Assembly: GCF_026672275.1 (NCBI RefSeq) | Contig: NZ_JANQCD010000003.1 | Coordinates: 62,001 to 126,000, forward strand | DNA length: 64,000 bases | Reading direction: 5' to 3' | Origin: Marinifilum sp. D737 | GTDB lineage: Bacteria; Bacteroidota; Bacteroidia; Bacteroidales; Marinifilaceae | Part shown: in pieces, positions 8,681-17,057 of the stretch | Layout of the letters: every line of letters starts with the position of its first letter | Position numbering within the stretch: the first letter of the stretch is position 1 | The notes under the pieces: generated by a model | Told to the model about the DNA's origin: nothing | Database searches by the model: none | The model's input: the letters and a program-made list of their open reading frames with translations, nothing else | Made by a program: the position numbers and the translations under genes

Positions 8681-9820
8681 ATGAGAATATTAGTTGCATT
8701 CATACTTGTAACCGCACTGTTTTCATGCGGAGAAAAAAATAAGTTTATTCTAAAAGGACACATTAAAGGCATAAAAAATGACAGAGTTGTTTTGGCAGCT
8801 TTTGATAGAAGTAGTCGCACTGTTAGGGGAATTGATACTGTAGAGGTTTTGGATGGACGTTTTACCTTCAAAAAGCCATCTTTAAAAGTTGATGCTTACA
8901 TGATTCAGTTGTTGGACTCTAAACTGAGTTTAGGTGCAATTTTAGAAAATGGAGAGATTACATTAGGAGCAGATATCAAAGATGCTCAGCATGGCTACAT
9001 TCAGAAGTTATCATTGAGTGGTGCAAAAAATCAAGCTTTGGTTGAGAGATTTCAAGGAATGAAGGATGAAATTTTCAATCAGGATAAATACTCAAAATAC
9101 AAGGAGTTAGCATCAAAGCTAAGATCTGCAAAAGATCATGATGAATATGTTGAGATTAACGAAAAGATCAAACAATTGGCTCCTAATTTGGAGAACGAAG
9201 TTAAAACAGCACAATTGGATCTGATTAAAAACAACATTGACCAATTTTTTGTGGTACAGGTTTTCCCATCTCTTACGAATATAGCAAGCCTTGAGCATAT
9301 TAAAGAGCTTTACACATTGCTACCGGAATCTTCGAAACAGCATGCCAATGTTGTTGAAATGATGGAGGATATCAAAATTAAAGAAAGCATTCAAGCAGGA
9401 AAAGTAGCTCCTGATTTTACTTTGAAGTCACCAGAAGGAAAAGATGTAAGCCTTTCTGATTTGAGAGGTAAGTATGTATTGATAGATTTTTGGGCTTCCT
9501 GGTGTAAGCCTTGTCGTGCCTCTTTCCCTCACATGAAAGAGCTGTATGAAAAATACCACAAGAAAGGATTTGAAATTTTAGGAGTAACCAACGACAGCAA
9601 CCACAAAGCCTGGAAAAAAGCAATCAAAGACGATGAAATTCCATGGTTGAATGTGGCGGATGAATTTCCAAAGAATCCAGCTCCTGCAAGAGTGATATCG
9701 GAATATGGAATGGATTATTTGCCATCTACTGTGTTGATTGATAAGGAGGGGGTAATCATTGCCAAATTATTGCATGGTGATGAATTGGATAAAAAATTAG
9801 AAGAGCTATTTGGATTTTAA
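8681..9820 (+). CDS. TlpA-like thiol-disulfide oxidoreductase lipoprotein (DUF4369 + redoxin)
   Basis: A 379-residue envelope lipoprotein (lipobox LFSC, Cys16). The N-terminal DUF4369 beta-domain covers about 23-120. A helical linker follows, then a C-terminal thioredoxin/redoxin domain at about 235-379 with catalytic WASWCKPC (Cys275, Cys278) and a cis-Pro region around YLPSTVLID. It should reduce or exchange disulfides outside the inner membrane. It is followed by a close relative only 11 bases downstream, so the two form an operon. TlpA/DUF4369 proteins often sit next to SusC/SusD loci in Bacteroidota; their substrates are not known. Confidence 0.9.
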   Translation: MRILVAFILVTALFSCGEKNKFILKGHIKGIKNDRVVLAAFDRSSRTVRGIDTVEVLDGRFTFKKPSLKVDAYMIQLLDSKLSLGAILENGEITLGADIKDAQHGYIQKLSLSGAKNQALVERFQGMKDEIFNQDKYSKYKELASKLRSAKDHDEYVEINEKIKQLAPNLENEVKTAQLDLIKNNIDQFFVVQVFPSLTNIASLEHIKELYTLLPESSKQHANVVEMMEDIKIKESIQAGKVAPDFTLKSPEGKDVSLSDLRGKYVLIDFWASWCKPCRASFPHMKELYEKYHKKGFEILGVTNDSNHKAWKKAIKDDEIPWLNVADEFPKNPAPARVISEYGMDYLPSTVLIDKEGVIIAKLLHGDELDKKLEELFGF

Positions 9821-9831
9821 AGCAAAAAGCA

Positions 9832-11031
9832 ATGAGATCAATACTAATACTACTGCTTGCTACACTAATTATGAGTTGCGGCAAATCAGAAAAGCATGAT
9901 GGCTATATTCTTAAAGGAGAAGTTAAGGGTATTGCAGATGGTAAAATTGTACTTTCCTTTTATGACAGGGAACAATTAAAAGTTGTAACATTTGATTCTG
10001 CCATGATAAAAGCAGGAAAGTTTGAATTGAAAGGGAAGGTGGATTACCCACGCGAACTGAGTGTAAAAGTAACGCCTGGTGATGCTATGTTTTCTTTATG
10101 GATTGAAAACTCTCAGATCTCTGTCAAAGGTGATATGAAAAAAGCACAAGCAGACCAATGGGGTAGAAAAACATTACCAGTGGTGATTGAAGGAGGAAAA
10201 ATACAATCGGAAAAGCAAGCTTATGAAGTCTTGTTGAAGCCTATTATGAAGGAGCAAGAACCATATACATTAGCTTATAACGAAGCAAACATGTCCTATA
10301 TAAAAGGAATGAAGGCCAAATTGCCAGAAGAGGAGTTACTTGTACTTAAAAATAAAGCACAAACGGCTTACGATGCATTAAAACCATTTTCAGCCAAAAG
10401 GAGTGCGGTGAATCAGAAATATATGGAAGATCATCCCAACTCATTTGTGACAGCCAACATTTTAAAGTGGTCAATGTCGCATATGAAACCAGAGGAAGCA
10501 CAAGCAAAATATGATTTGTTTTCTGAGGAGATCAAAAACAGCCCATTGGGAAATGAGATACAATTGGAAATCAAAAAGAATCTTTCAGGTGCTCCAGGTA
10601 ATATGGCTGCAGGTTTTCAAAAGAAGGATATCAATAACAAGGAGATTAGTTTGGAAGAGTTTAAAGGACAGTATGTTCTGCTTGATTTTTGGGCTTCCTG
10701 GTGCAAGCCTTGTAGAGCGGGAAATCCTCACCTGATTGATTTGTACAATAAATATCATAAAAAAGGAATTGAATTTATAGGTATAGCCAGCGATGACAAT
10801 AATATTCCAGCTTGGCATAAGGCGGTTAAAAAAGATCAAATTGGAATTTGGAGACATATCTTAAGTGGTACCAAGGATCAGGGTGATGATATTGGCAGTT
10901 CTTATGCAATTCATACACTTCCAACAAAAATATTAATCGATTCCAATGGAAAAATAATTGGACGTTATGGTGCTGATGGTGACAATGATGAGGTTATGGA
11001 TAAAATGTTTGAGGAGCTATTTGGTAAGTAA
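9832..11031 (+). CDS. TlpA-like thiol-disulfide oxidoreductase lipoprotein, second copy
   Basis: A 399-residue lipoprotein (lipobox LIMSC, Cys16) with the same plan as its upstream neighbour: DUF4369 at about 25-120, a helical linker, then a redoxin domain from about 255 with WASWCKPC (Cys291, Cys294) and TLPTKILIDSNGKIIG near the C-terminus. The pair probably arose by tandem duplication but is now clearly diverged in the linker. The identical KPC active-site dipeptide suggests similar redox properties. It ends at a terminator at 11057. Confidence 0.9.
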   Translation: MRSILILLLATLIMSCGKSEKHDGYILKGEVKGIADGKIVLSFYDREQLKVVTFDSAMIKAGKFELKGKVDYPRELSVKVTPGDAMFSLWIENSQISVKGDMKKAQADQWGRKTLPVVIEGGKIQSEKQAYEVLLKPIMKEQEPYTLAYNEANMSYIKGMKAKLPEEELLVLKNKAQTAYDALKPFSAKRSAVNQKYMEDHPNSFVTANILKWSMSHMKPEEAQAKYDLFSEEIKNSPLGNEIQLEIKKNLSGAPGNMAAGFQKKDINNKEISLEEFKGQYVLLDFWASWCKPCRAGNPHLIDLYNKYHKKGIEFIGIASDDNNIPAWHKAVKKDQIGIWRHILSGTKDQGDDIGSSYAIHTLPTKILIDSNGKIIGRYGADGDNDEVMDKMFEELFGK

Positions 11032-11056
11032 AACGGTTTTGTTTTATGATTGGGAT

Positions 11057-11092
11057 AAAATGCTGGTGGTTAATTCTGCTAGCATTTTTTTA
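11057..11092 (+). terminator. Terminator after the TlpA pair
   Basis: Stem AAAATGCTGG (11057-11066) pairs with CTAGCATTTT (11079-11088), then a T-run to 11091. Confidence 0.75.
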
Positions 11093-11201
11093 TAGTTGGA
11101 ATATGAAACAGGCGAAATGGTGAAAAAGAGGAAAAGAGGAAAAGAGTAGGAATGTACAATTAATGAATCTAAAAGTTTGGAAGCTGGCTTAATAAATGAG
11201 T

Positions 11202-11222
11202 TCTCCCCTTTGAAAGGGGAGA
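11202..11222. repeat. REP-like hairpin
   Basis: TCTCCCCTTT and AAAGGGGAGA form a 21-base near-perfect palindrome, then ATGCCGACAGGAGAGGGGA. This is a common type of short Bacteroidota intergenic repeat. Confidence 0.45.
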
Positions 11223-11266
11223 TGCCGACAGGAGAGGGGAGCATTAAGATTAAATAGTTAAGACCA

Positions 11267-11314
11267 AGTCAAGGGGTGACTATGTACGTTTTTTAATTCA
11301 GTCACCCCTTGACT
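11267..11314. repeat. Perfect 14-bp inverted repeat with a 20-base loop
   Basis: AGTCAAGGGGTGAC (11267-11280) is repeated inverted at 11301-11314. No T-run follows. It lies just upstream of the shared promoter motif of the thioredoxin-fold gene and could be a repeat element or an operator. Confidence 0.5.
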
Positions 11315-11342
11315 AGCAAAGATTGACTTTTACCTTCTAAAG

Positions 11343-11398
11343 TTAATTAAGGTTAAAAAATCAATTTCTATTCACACATTTTACAATTTAATGTGTCC
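11343..11398 (+). promoter_or_regulatory. Shared tripartite promoter motif, copy A
   Basis: TTAATTAA (11343-11350), TTCAC (11371-11375) and TGTCC (11394-11398). The TTCAC-to-TGTCC offset is 23 bases, as in all five copies. The spacing and the sequence of the two downstream boxes look like the -35/-10 of an ECF-type sigma. The start codon at 11443 lies 45 bases after the last box. Confidence 0.6.
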
Positions 11399-11442
11399 TA
11401 AGAGTATAAATGAAATTTAATTACCACAAAATTTAACTCAAA

Positions 11443-12654
11443 ATGAAAAAGTTATTAGGAGTAATGCTGGCAATTTTCTTTTGTAGCAATGTATTTGCAC
11501 AAGGAATTGAATTTGAGCATGGAACTTTTGCAGAAGCCTTGGCAAAAGCCAAGAAAGAGAATAAAATGGTTTTTATGGATTGCTACACAACCTGGTGTGG
11601 TCCATGTAAGATGTTGGCAAAGAATATTTTTCCTCAAAAAAAGGTAGGAGATTATTTTAATGCACATTTTGTGAATGTTAAAATGGATATGGAAAAAGGA
11701 GAAGGAATCGAACTTCAAAAGAAATATGGAGTGAAAGCATATCCTACCTTATTATTTATGGACGCAAATGGAAAAGTTCTTCATACCAAAGTTGGTGGAT
11801 CTGATGCAGAAGGGTTAATTGAAGAAGCTAAAATTGCTGGAGATCCTTCAAGACAAATTGGAGCATTGGTGAAAAAATATGAAGAAGGAAATCGCGATCC
11901 GAAATTTGTAGCTCAGTATGTAAAGGCTTTGTATGCAGCATACAAGAAAGAGGAGATGTTACCTGTAGGTAAAGATTTTATAGCAAACTGTCCGAAAGAA
12001 AAACTGGTTAATGTTGATGCCTTTACTGTGATTGGTTATTCTGAAGCGTTGGAATTTGGAAGTGAAACCTATAAGTACATCATTGCCAACAAAGAAAAGT
12101 TTATTGCTGCTGAAGGAATCGGTCAGGAGAATTATGATGGTGTTGTAGGAGCTGCAGTGAACAAATATATATCTGGTATTGCTACAGCAGGAACCATTGA
12201 TGAATTAAAATCTGCAATTGAAGGAGCTAAGAAAGATTTTACAACTCCACAGCAAAAAATGATGGAGGACAACTGGTATTCTACATACTATTTGGCGCAT
12301 AAAGAGTATGATACCTGGTTCAACAAGCAGATCGCATCGGCAAAGGAAACTTTGAAGACTGACAAGAGAATGGGATCAAGTATTTTAATCAATACCACTT
12401 ACCGTGTTGCAATGGATCCTGCTTTCGAAGGTGCTGGTCTTTATAATAAAGCAATTACAGCAGTAGAAGATTATCTGAAAGAGGATCGTGAAATGTTAGC
12501 TTGTTACTATTGTCTGGCAAGTTTGTACAAAAAATCAAAAAATAAGGCGAAAGCATTGGAAAACATCAATGCATTTATATCTAAAAATGCTAAAAAGGGC
12601 GGTAAAAAAGACCAACGTGTAATGGCATTAAAAGAAGAAATTGAAAAAATGTAA
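11443..12654 (+). CDS. Secreted thioredoxin-fold protein with helical C-terminus
   Basis: A 403-residue exported protein: signal peptide to about residue 20 (NVFAQ), thioredoxin domain at about 22-130 with WCGPC (Cys52, Cys55) and an extra upstream Cys in MDCYTTW, cis-Pro in KAYPTLLF, then about 270 residues of helical, TPR-like sequence. It probably acts as a periplasmic thiol reductase or isomerase kept reduced by DsbD (inference). Close relatives are at 33535 and 34756. A shared promoter motif lies directly upstream, giving it its own transcription start. Confidence 0.88.
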   Translation: MKKLLGVMLAIFFCSNVFAQGIEFEHGTFAEALAKAKKENKMVFMDCYTTWCGPCKMLAKNIFPQKKVGDYFNAHFVNVKMDMEKGEGIELQKKYGVKAYPTLLFMDANGKVLHTKVGGSDAEGLIEEAKIAGDPSRQIGALVKKYEEGNRDPKFVAQYVKALYAAYKKEEMLPVGKDFIANCPKEKLVNVDAFTVIGYSEALEFGSETYKYIIANKEKFIAAEGIGQENYDGVVGAAVNKYISGIATAGTIDELKSAIEGAKKDFTTPQQKMMEDNWYSTYYLAHKEYDTWFNKQIASAKETLKTDKRMGSSILINTTYRVAMDPAFEGAGLYNKAITAVEDYLKEDREMLACYYCLASLYKKSKNKAKALENINAFISKNAKKGGKKDQRVMALKEEIEKM

Positions 12655-12866
12655 TTGAAAAATAATTTATTGATTATTTTTAACAACTTAATATGTGGTT
12701 TGGCAAATCAGATAGGGGAGTTAAGCCACTTATACCCAATCAAAAAAAACAAATTTATAAACTGATCTGATGAAAAGAGCAGGATTAAAATGATTATTAA
12801 ATATATAAGACAATAATTATTTTGATCTTGCGGCTTACATCCGACAAAAAAAGAAACTCTAAACGG

Positions 12867-14450
12867 ATGAAATTTAAATTAAACCTACTAGTTGTCCTGG
12901 CTGCCATGCTGGGAATGTTTGCATGTAACAACACCAAGAAAGAAACAAAATCAGGAATGATTTTATCAGGTACCATTACTGGTGTTGCCGATGGTACAAA
13001 ACTGGAACTAGCGCATTATACTGCTGGCGGTATGCAAAAAGATACTGCAATTATCAAAGAGGGTAAGTTTGAAATCAAAGGAGATTATCCAATTCCTACT
13101 TTGTGTTATTTTGCAATTGCGGAAACCAATACTTATGCACAAATCTATGTTGAAAATGCTCCTATAAGCGTAACTGCTGATGTGAAAGATTTCGCTAATA
13201 TGAAAGTTACAGGTAGTAAAGAGCATGATACTTATGCGATTTACCAGAAGGAAAGCAATGAAATTCGAGCAAAGTATAAAGACATCATGGCTCAGCTTTA
13301 TAAACCTGGTAACACCAAAGAGCAAGCTGAAGAATTAATGAAAAAGTTAGAGCCTCAGCAAAAAGAAATTGAAGCTTTAAATGAGAAGTTCATTAAAGAA
13401 TATCCTGCTTCTGCTCATGCTGCAAGCCTTGTGGTTAGAGAACTTTCCGGCAAGAACTATAAGGAAGCTCAGAAAATGGTTGCTGCAATGGATCCTCAAA
13501 TTCAAAAGAACGCTACTATTATTAGTACCCTTGCAGAAATGGCTAAAAAAGGAGAAAAAGATGTTAGCATTGAAGAGTTAATGGCCAATGTGAAGAATAC
13601 TTCTTATCAGGTTGATAAGAACTTTAAAGGAGAATCTTTAACAAATATCATTTATCTGGGAGTATTTAAAAATAATAACATTTGTGCTTTAAAGAAAGAT
13701 GGAAGCATTCAGGTAGTTAATCCAAACGGAAAAGTTTTAAAAACGATAAAACCAACTTTTAATGGTCAGGCTTCATCGTTAGCCATAGATACTGATAACA
13801 ATATTTATTTGCTATGTGCTATTCAGGAAGAAGTAGAGAAGAAAGTGCGTGGTAGAAAAATTAAAAGAATGATGCCTAAATCAGTAGAGTGTGTTGTTCT
13901 TGACGAAAATGGAAAGGAAAAAGCAAAGTATGTTTTGAAAGATGTAATTACAGCAACTGGAGCAAGAATAATTGACAACAAGCTTGTAATTGCTGATTAT
14001 AGAGGAGCAAAACTTGCCATGTTTAATAAAACTAACGGAGAAGCTGGTCCTGTAATGAAAGATATGCGTCCATGTTGTGGTATTCTTGATTTCTCGGTAA
14101 ATGCGAAAAATGAAATTTTGGTTGCTAACCTTGGAGCTTTCCGTGTGCAAGGATTTAATTTTTCTGGTGAAAGCATTTTGACATTTGGTCAGAGAGGTAA
14201 AACATTGAATGATTTCCACGGATGTTGTAATCCTGTTTCAGTAGCTTCATTAAATAGTGGTGCTATTGTAACGGTTGAGAAAGACCCTACACGTATTAAG
14301 GTATACAGTAATGCTGGAGCAAAACAGATAGCTGGAATCGAAGAGTTGGTAAAAGGTTGTTCCTATATTCCAATGATTTCTGATACTAAGGATAATCTTT
14401 ATTTGGCTTCTGCCGAAAAAGGAATTGTTAAGTGTGTATCAGTGAACTAG
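12867..14450 (+). CDS. Lipoprotein: DUF4369-like domain fused to a 6-bladed propeller with paired cysteines
   Basis: About 527 residues from the ATG at 12867; the frame opens further upstream, but this start gives a clean lipoprotein signal (LGMFAC). The N-terminal part resembles DUF4369 (about 28-115), as in TlpA proteins, with a helical linker after it. Instead of a redoxin domain, the C-terminal half is an NHL/6-bladed propeller-like sheet (about 255-527). It carries two adjacent-cysteine pairs, MRPCCGILDF and FHGCCNPV, plus two more Cys near the end. These may bind metal or form disulfides. It lies downstream of a thioredoxin-fold gene. The function is unknown. Confidence 0.75.
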   Translation: MKFKLNLLVVLAAMLGMFACNNTKKETKSGMILSGTITGVADGTKLELAHYTAGGMQKDTAIIKEGKFEIKGDYPIPTLCYFAIAETNTYAQIYVENAPISVTADVKDFANMKVTGSKEHDTYAIYQKESNEIRAKYKDIMAQLYKPGNTKEQAEELMKKLEPQQKEIEALNEKFIKEYPASAHAASLVVRELSGKNYKEAQKMVAAMDPQIQKNATIISTLAEMAKKGEKDVSIEELMANVKNTSYQVDKNFKGESLTNIIYLGVFKNNNICALKKDGSIQVVNPNGKVLKTIKPTFNGQASSLAIDTDNNIYLLCAIQEEVEKKVRGRKIKRMMPKSVECVVLDENGKEKAKYVLKDVITATGARIIDNKLVIADYRGAKLAMFNKTNGEAGPVMKDMRPCCGILDFSVNAKNEILVANLGAFRVQGFNFSGESILTFGQRGKTLNDFHGCCNPVSVASLNSGAIVTVEKDPTRIKVYSNAGAKQIAGIEELVKGCSYIPMISDTKDNLYLASAEKGIVKCVSVN

Positions 14451-14471
14451 AATTGATAAGAAAATATAAGG

Positions 14472-14508
14472 AAAAGAGCTATTCGAGAGGATAGCTCTTT
14501 TTTTTTTA
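14472..14508 (+). terminator. Terminator after the propeller lipoprotein
   Basis: Stem AAGAGCTAT (14474-14482) and ATAGCTCTT (14491-14499), then a run of about ten T. Confidence 0.9.
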
Positions 14509-14516
14509 CAAGTTTG

Positions 14517-14544
14517 TTCACCCAAAAACTAAAAATGATTGTCT
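14517..14544 (+). promoter_or_regulatory. Shared promoter motif, copy E (no TTAATTAA box)
   Basis: TTCACCC (14517-14523) and TGTCT (14540-14544) are 23 bases apart, as in copies A-D. The TTAATTAA box is missing because the preceding terminator occupies that place. The start codon at 14578 is 33 bases after the last box. Confidence 0.55.
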
Positions 14545-14577
14545 ATAGTATGTAAGCTAAAAAAAACGGGAATTATC

Positions 14578-14952
14578 ATGATTGAAGTGGAGTACAGGCC
14601 TGAAATTGGGTTGTTAGATGTAATGATGACTGGAAAAATACAATTTTCTCAAATGAAGGAATATTGTTTAAACCTTTTAAATGGAGTGACTGTTGCCAAT
14701 GGTGTTAGAATATTAGAAGATGCAAGTTTGGCAGAGCTGCAATATGATGTTGATGATGCTAAAAAATTAGGTTTGATTATGGAATCGGAGCTGGGGCAGC
14801 ATTTATTTGTTAGGCACGCTTTGATTAGAAGAAATCCTCTTGATACAGCATTTGGAATGATTCGAATTCAAAATAATACTTCTGATCGTTATCAATTAAA
14901 GGTATTTTCTACTCCCGAATATGGAAGAAATTGGTTGTTGAATGAGAATTAA
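14578..14952 (+). CDS. Small STAS/SpoIIAA-like protein of unknown function
   Basis: About 124 residues from the ATG at 14578. A longer frame begins with a TTG at 14539, but that codon lies inside the likely -10 box, so the later start is favoured. The pattern of alternating strands and helices (MIEVEYRPEIGLLDVMMTGKI, then ILEDASLAELQYD and FSTPEYGRNWL) resembles the SpoIIAA-like/STAS-like proteins that assess a partner's state. There is no signal peptide, so it is cytoplasmic. It is a single-gene unit between two terminators. Confidence 0.65.
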   Translation: MIEVEYRPEIGLLDVMMTGKIQFSQMKEYCLNLLNGVTVANGVRILEDASLAELQYDVDDAKKLGLIMESELGQHLFVRHALIRRNPLDTAFGMIRIQNNTSDRYQLKVFSTPEYGRNWLLNEN

Positions 14953-15047
14953 AATATGTAACTATTAACACCTAAATAAAATTACTTTTAATAAAGTGAA
15001 TGTTAGCAGGTATTTTTGTCAGATTTAATGCCTGCGTCATAGCAAAT

Positions 15048-15082
15048 AGCCAAATCATTTTAATGATTTGGCTTATTTTTTA
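15048..15082 (+). terminator. Terminator after the STAS-like gene
   Basis: Perfect 12-bp stem AGCCAAATCATT (15048-15059) and AATGATTTGGCT (15062-15073), followed by TATTTTTTAT. Confidence 0.85.
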
Positions 15083-15326
15083 TCTTGGTTTTACCAGTAA
15101 ATGTTTAAAGTTTTTTATTTAGATGCAATCTATCTAATCTGTTTTTAGTCCAATTTATTTCCTTAAAAATCTATTTAATAGTAATGCTTTAAGGTTTTGT
15201 AAAAGTCTAATATACATTTGTTTCCGAGATTTGTGTTTGTGTGTGTTTTGGGTGTGATAATTCTATAAAAAATACATTCTTAAACTAAGGATTGAATATT
15301 GCAAAATATATTTTTTAAAGACATAC

Positions 15327-15357
15327 TTTGTAATGCTATGTATGATGTATATCTTTG
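15327..15357 (+). promoter_or_regulatory. Housekeeping-type promoter of glpABC
   Basis: TTTG (15327-15330), a 19-base spacer and TATCTTTG (15350-15357) match the Bacteroidota -33/-7 consensus very well. Transcription would start near 15364, leaving a 60-base leader. Confidence 0.7.
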
Positions 15358-15423
15358 TATTCTAAGATTTATAAAAATCTTCGTTAAGCTGAATAAAAAG
15401 ATATTGAAATAAGAATACTCATC

Positions 15424-17049
15424 ATGAATAAGAATAGATCCAAGGAATATGATGTAATTATCATCGGAGGGGGAGCAACAGGTGCAGGGACAGCGCGGGA
15501 TTGTGCGATGAGAGGATTAAGTGTATTGCTGGTAGAACGTCATGATTTTGCCACTGGAGCAACAGGAAGAAATCATGGTTTATTACATAGTGGAGCCAGA
15601 TACGCAGTAACCGATCATGAATCGGCAGCTGAATGTATTGAGGAAAACATGATTCTCCGAAAAATTGCAAACCATTGCATCGAAGAAAACAATGGACTAT
15701 TTCTTACTCTGCCAGAAGATGACATTGCATTTCAGTCTCAATTTGTAGATGCATGTACAAGTGCAGGGATTTCAACAGAAATAATAGATCCTAAACTGGC
15801 ACTTCGTATGGAGCCATCAGCTAATCCTGATATAATTGGAGCAGTTAAAGTGCCTGATGGATCGGTTGATCCTTTCCGTTTGACCATGTCAAATGCATTG
15901 GATGCCAAATTGAAAGGCGCCGATATTTTAACTCAGCATGAGGTTGTTGATATTTTGAAAGATCAAGATCGTGTGAATGGTGTAGAATTATTCGATCATG
16001 CGAAAAAGGAAAAAGTAAAATATTACGGAAAAATTGTTTGCAATGCAGCTGGTATTTGGGGACATAATATTGCCAGGTTTGCTGGAGTTAACATCAATAT
16101 GTTTCCTGCAAAGGGGTCTCTTCTGATTTTTGGTCATCGTGTAAACAAAATGGTTTTGAACAGGTGTAGAAAACCTGCCAATGCGGATATACTTGTTCCG
16201 GGAGATACCATTTGTTTGATTGGAACCACATCAGAGCGAATTCCAATTGAAGAGATAGACAATATGTATGTTTCCAAGGATGATGTGGATGTGTTGATAA
16301 GAGAAGGAGTAAAGCTTTCGCCATCCTTGGCCACTACACGTATCCTTCGTGCTTATGCAGGAGTTCGTCCATTGGTTGCGGCCGATGATGATCCAAGTGG
16401 AAGAAGTATTAGTCGTGGTATTGTACTGATGGATCACAAGGAAAGAGATGGCCTGGAAGGATTCATTACAATTACAGGTGGTAAACTGATGACTTATCGC
16501 TTAATGGCTGAAGAAGCAACAGATTTGATCTGTAAAAAATTAGATGTCGATAAGAAATGTGAAACGGCCAACATTCCACTACAGGGATCTGAAAAAAGTG
16601 ATGAAACATTAAATAATGTAAGCCAGAAAGTTTACTCAGTTAATGGTATTACTCAAAAATCGGCAAAGGATAGACATGGATCATTGGCTCATAAAATAGC
16701 CAAAGGTGATGAGAATGAAGATTCCATGGTTTGTGAGTGCGAAGGTGTTTCGATTGGGGAAGTAAAGTATGCAATTAATGAATTGCATGTAAATAACTTG
16801 ATTGATTTGCGTCGTAGAACTCGTGTTGGAATGGGAACTTGCCAGGGTGAGTTGTGTGCTTGTCGTGCAGCAGGTCTTCTTTGCGAATCGATGGAAGAGC
16901 CAGGGAAAGCAAAAGATGATTTGGCGAACTTTCTTCAAGAGAGATGGAAAGGGATGTCGCCAATTGCATGGGGAGAAACGATTAATGAAATTCAATTTAC
17001 ATCTTGGATTTACGAAGGGATATATGGATTGAAACCAGATAACAATTAA
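15424..17049 (+). CDS. glpA: Anaerobic glycerol-3-phosphate dehydrogenase subunit A
   Basis: The 541-residue catalytic flavoprotein of the GlpABC complex oxidises glycerol 3-phosphate to dihydroxyacetone phosphate and passes electrons towards the quinone pool. The FAD-binding dinucleotide fold is at the N-terminus (VIIIGGGATGAGTARDCAMRG, about 11-31). GlpD/GlpA motifs follow (GATGRNHGLLHSGARYAV; ITGGKLMTYRLMA). The C-terminal BFD-like [2Fe-2S] domain has Cys437, Cys439, Cys473 and Cys478. It is the first gene of a tight glpABC operon, with 8 bases to glpB, behind a good housekeeping promoter. Confidence 0.95.
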   Translation: MNKNRSKEYDVIIIGGGATGAGTARDCAMRGLSVLLVERHDFATGATGRNHGLLHSGARYAVTDHESAAECIEENMILRKIANHCIEENNGLFLTLPEDDIAFQSQFVDACTSAGISTEIIDPKLALRMEPSANPDIIGAVKVPDGSVDPFRLTMSNALDAKLKGADILTQHEVVDILKDQDRVNGVELFDHAKKEKVKYYGKIVCNAAGIWGHNIARFAGVNINMFPAKGSLLIFGHRVNKMVLNRCRKPANADILVPGDTICLIGTTSERIPIEEIDNMYVSKDDVDVLIREGVKLSPSLATTRILRAYAGVRPLVAADDDPSGRSISRGIVLMDHKERDGLEGFITITGGKLMTYRLMAEEATDLICKKLDVDKKCETANIPLQGSEKSDETLNNVSQKVYSVNGITQKSAKDRHGSLAHKIAKGDENEDSMVCECEGVSIGEVKYAINELHVNNLIDLRRRTRVGMGTCQGELCACRAAGLLCESMEEPGKAKDDLANFLQERWKGMSPIAWGETINEIQFTSWIYEGIYGLKPDNN

Positions 17050-17057
17050 GCAAGAGT

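Noticed and set aside
12721-12866. Another copy of the shared promoter motif before the propeller lipoprotein
   Set aside because: A TATACCC-like piece is present, but no TGTC box lies 23 bases downstream.
14539-14577. Upstream TTG start of the STAS-like gene
   Set aside because: The TTG lies inside the -10-like box; the ATG at 14578 is a better start.
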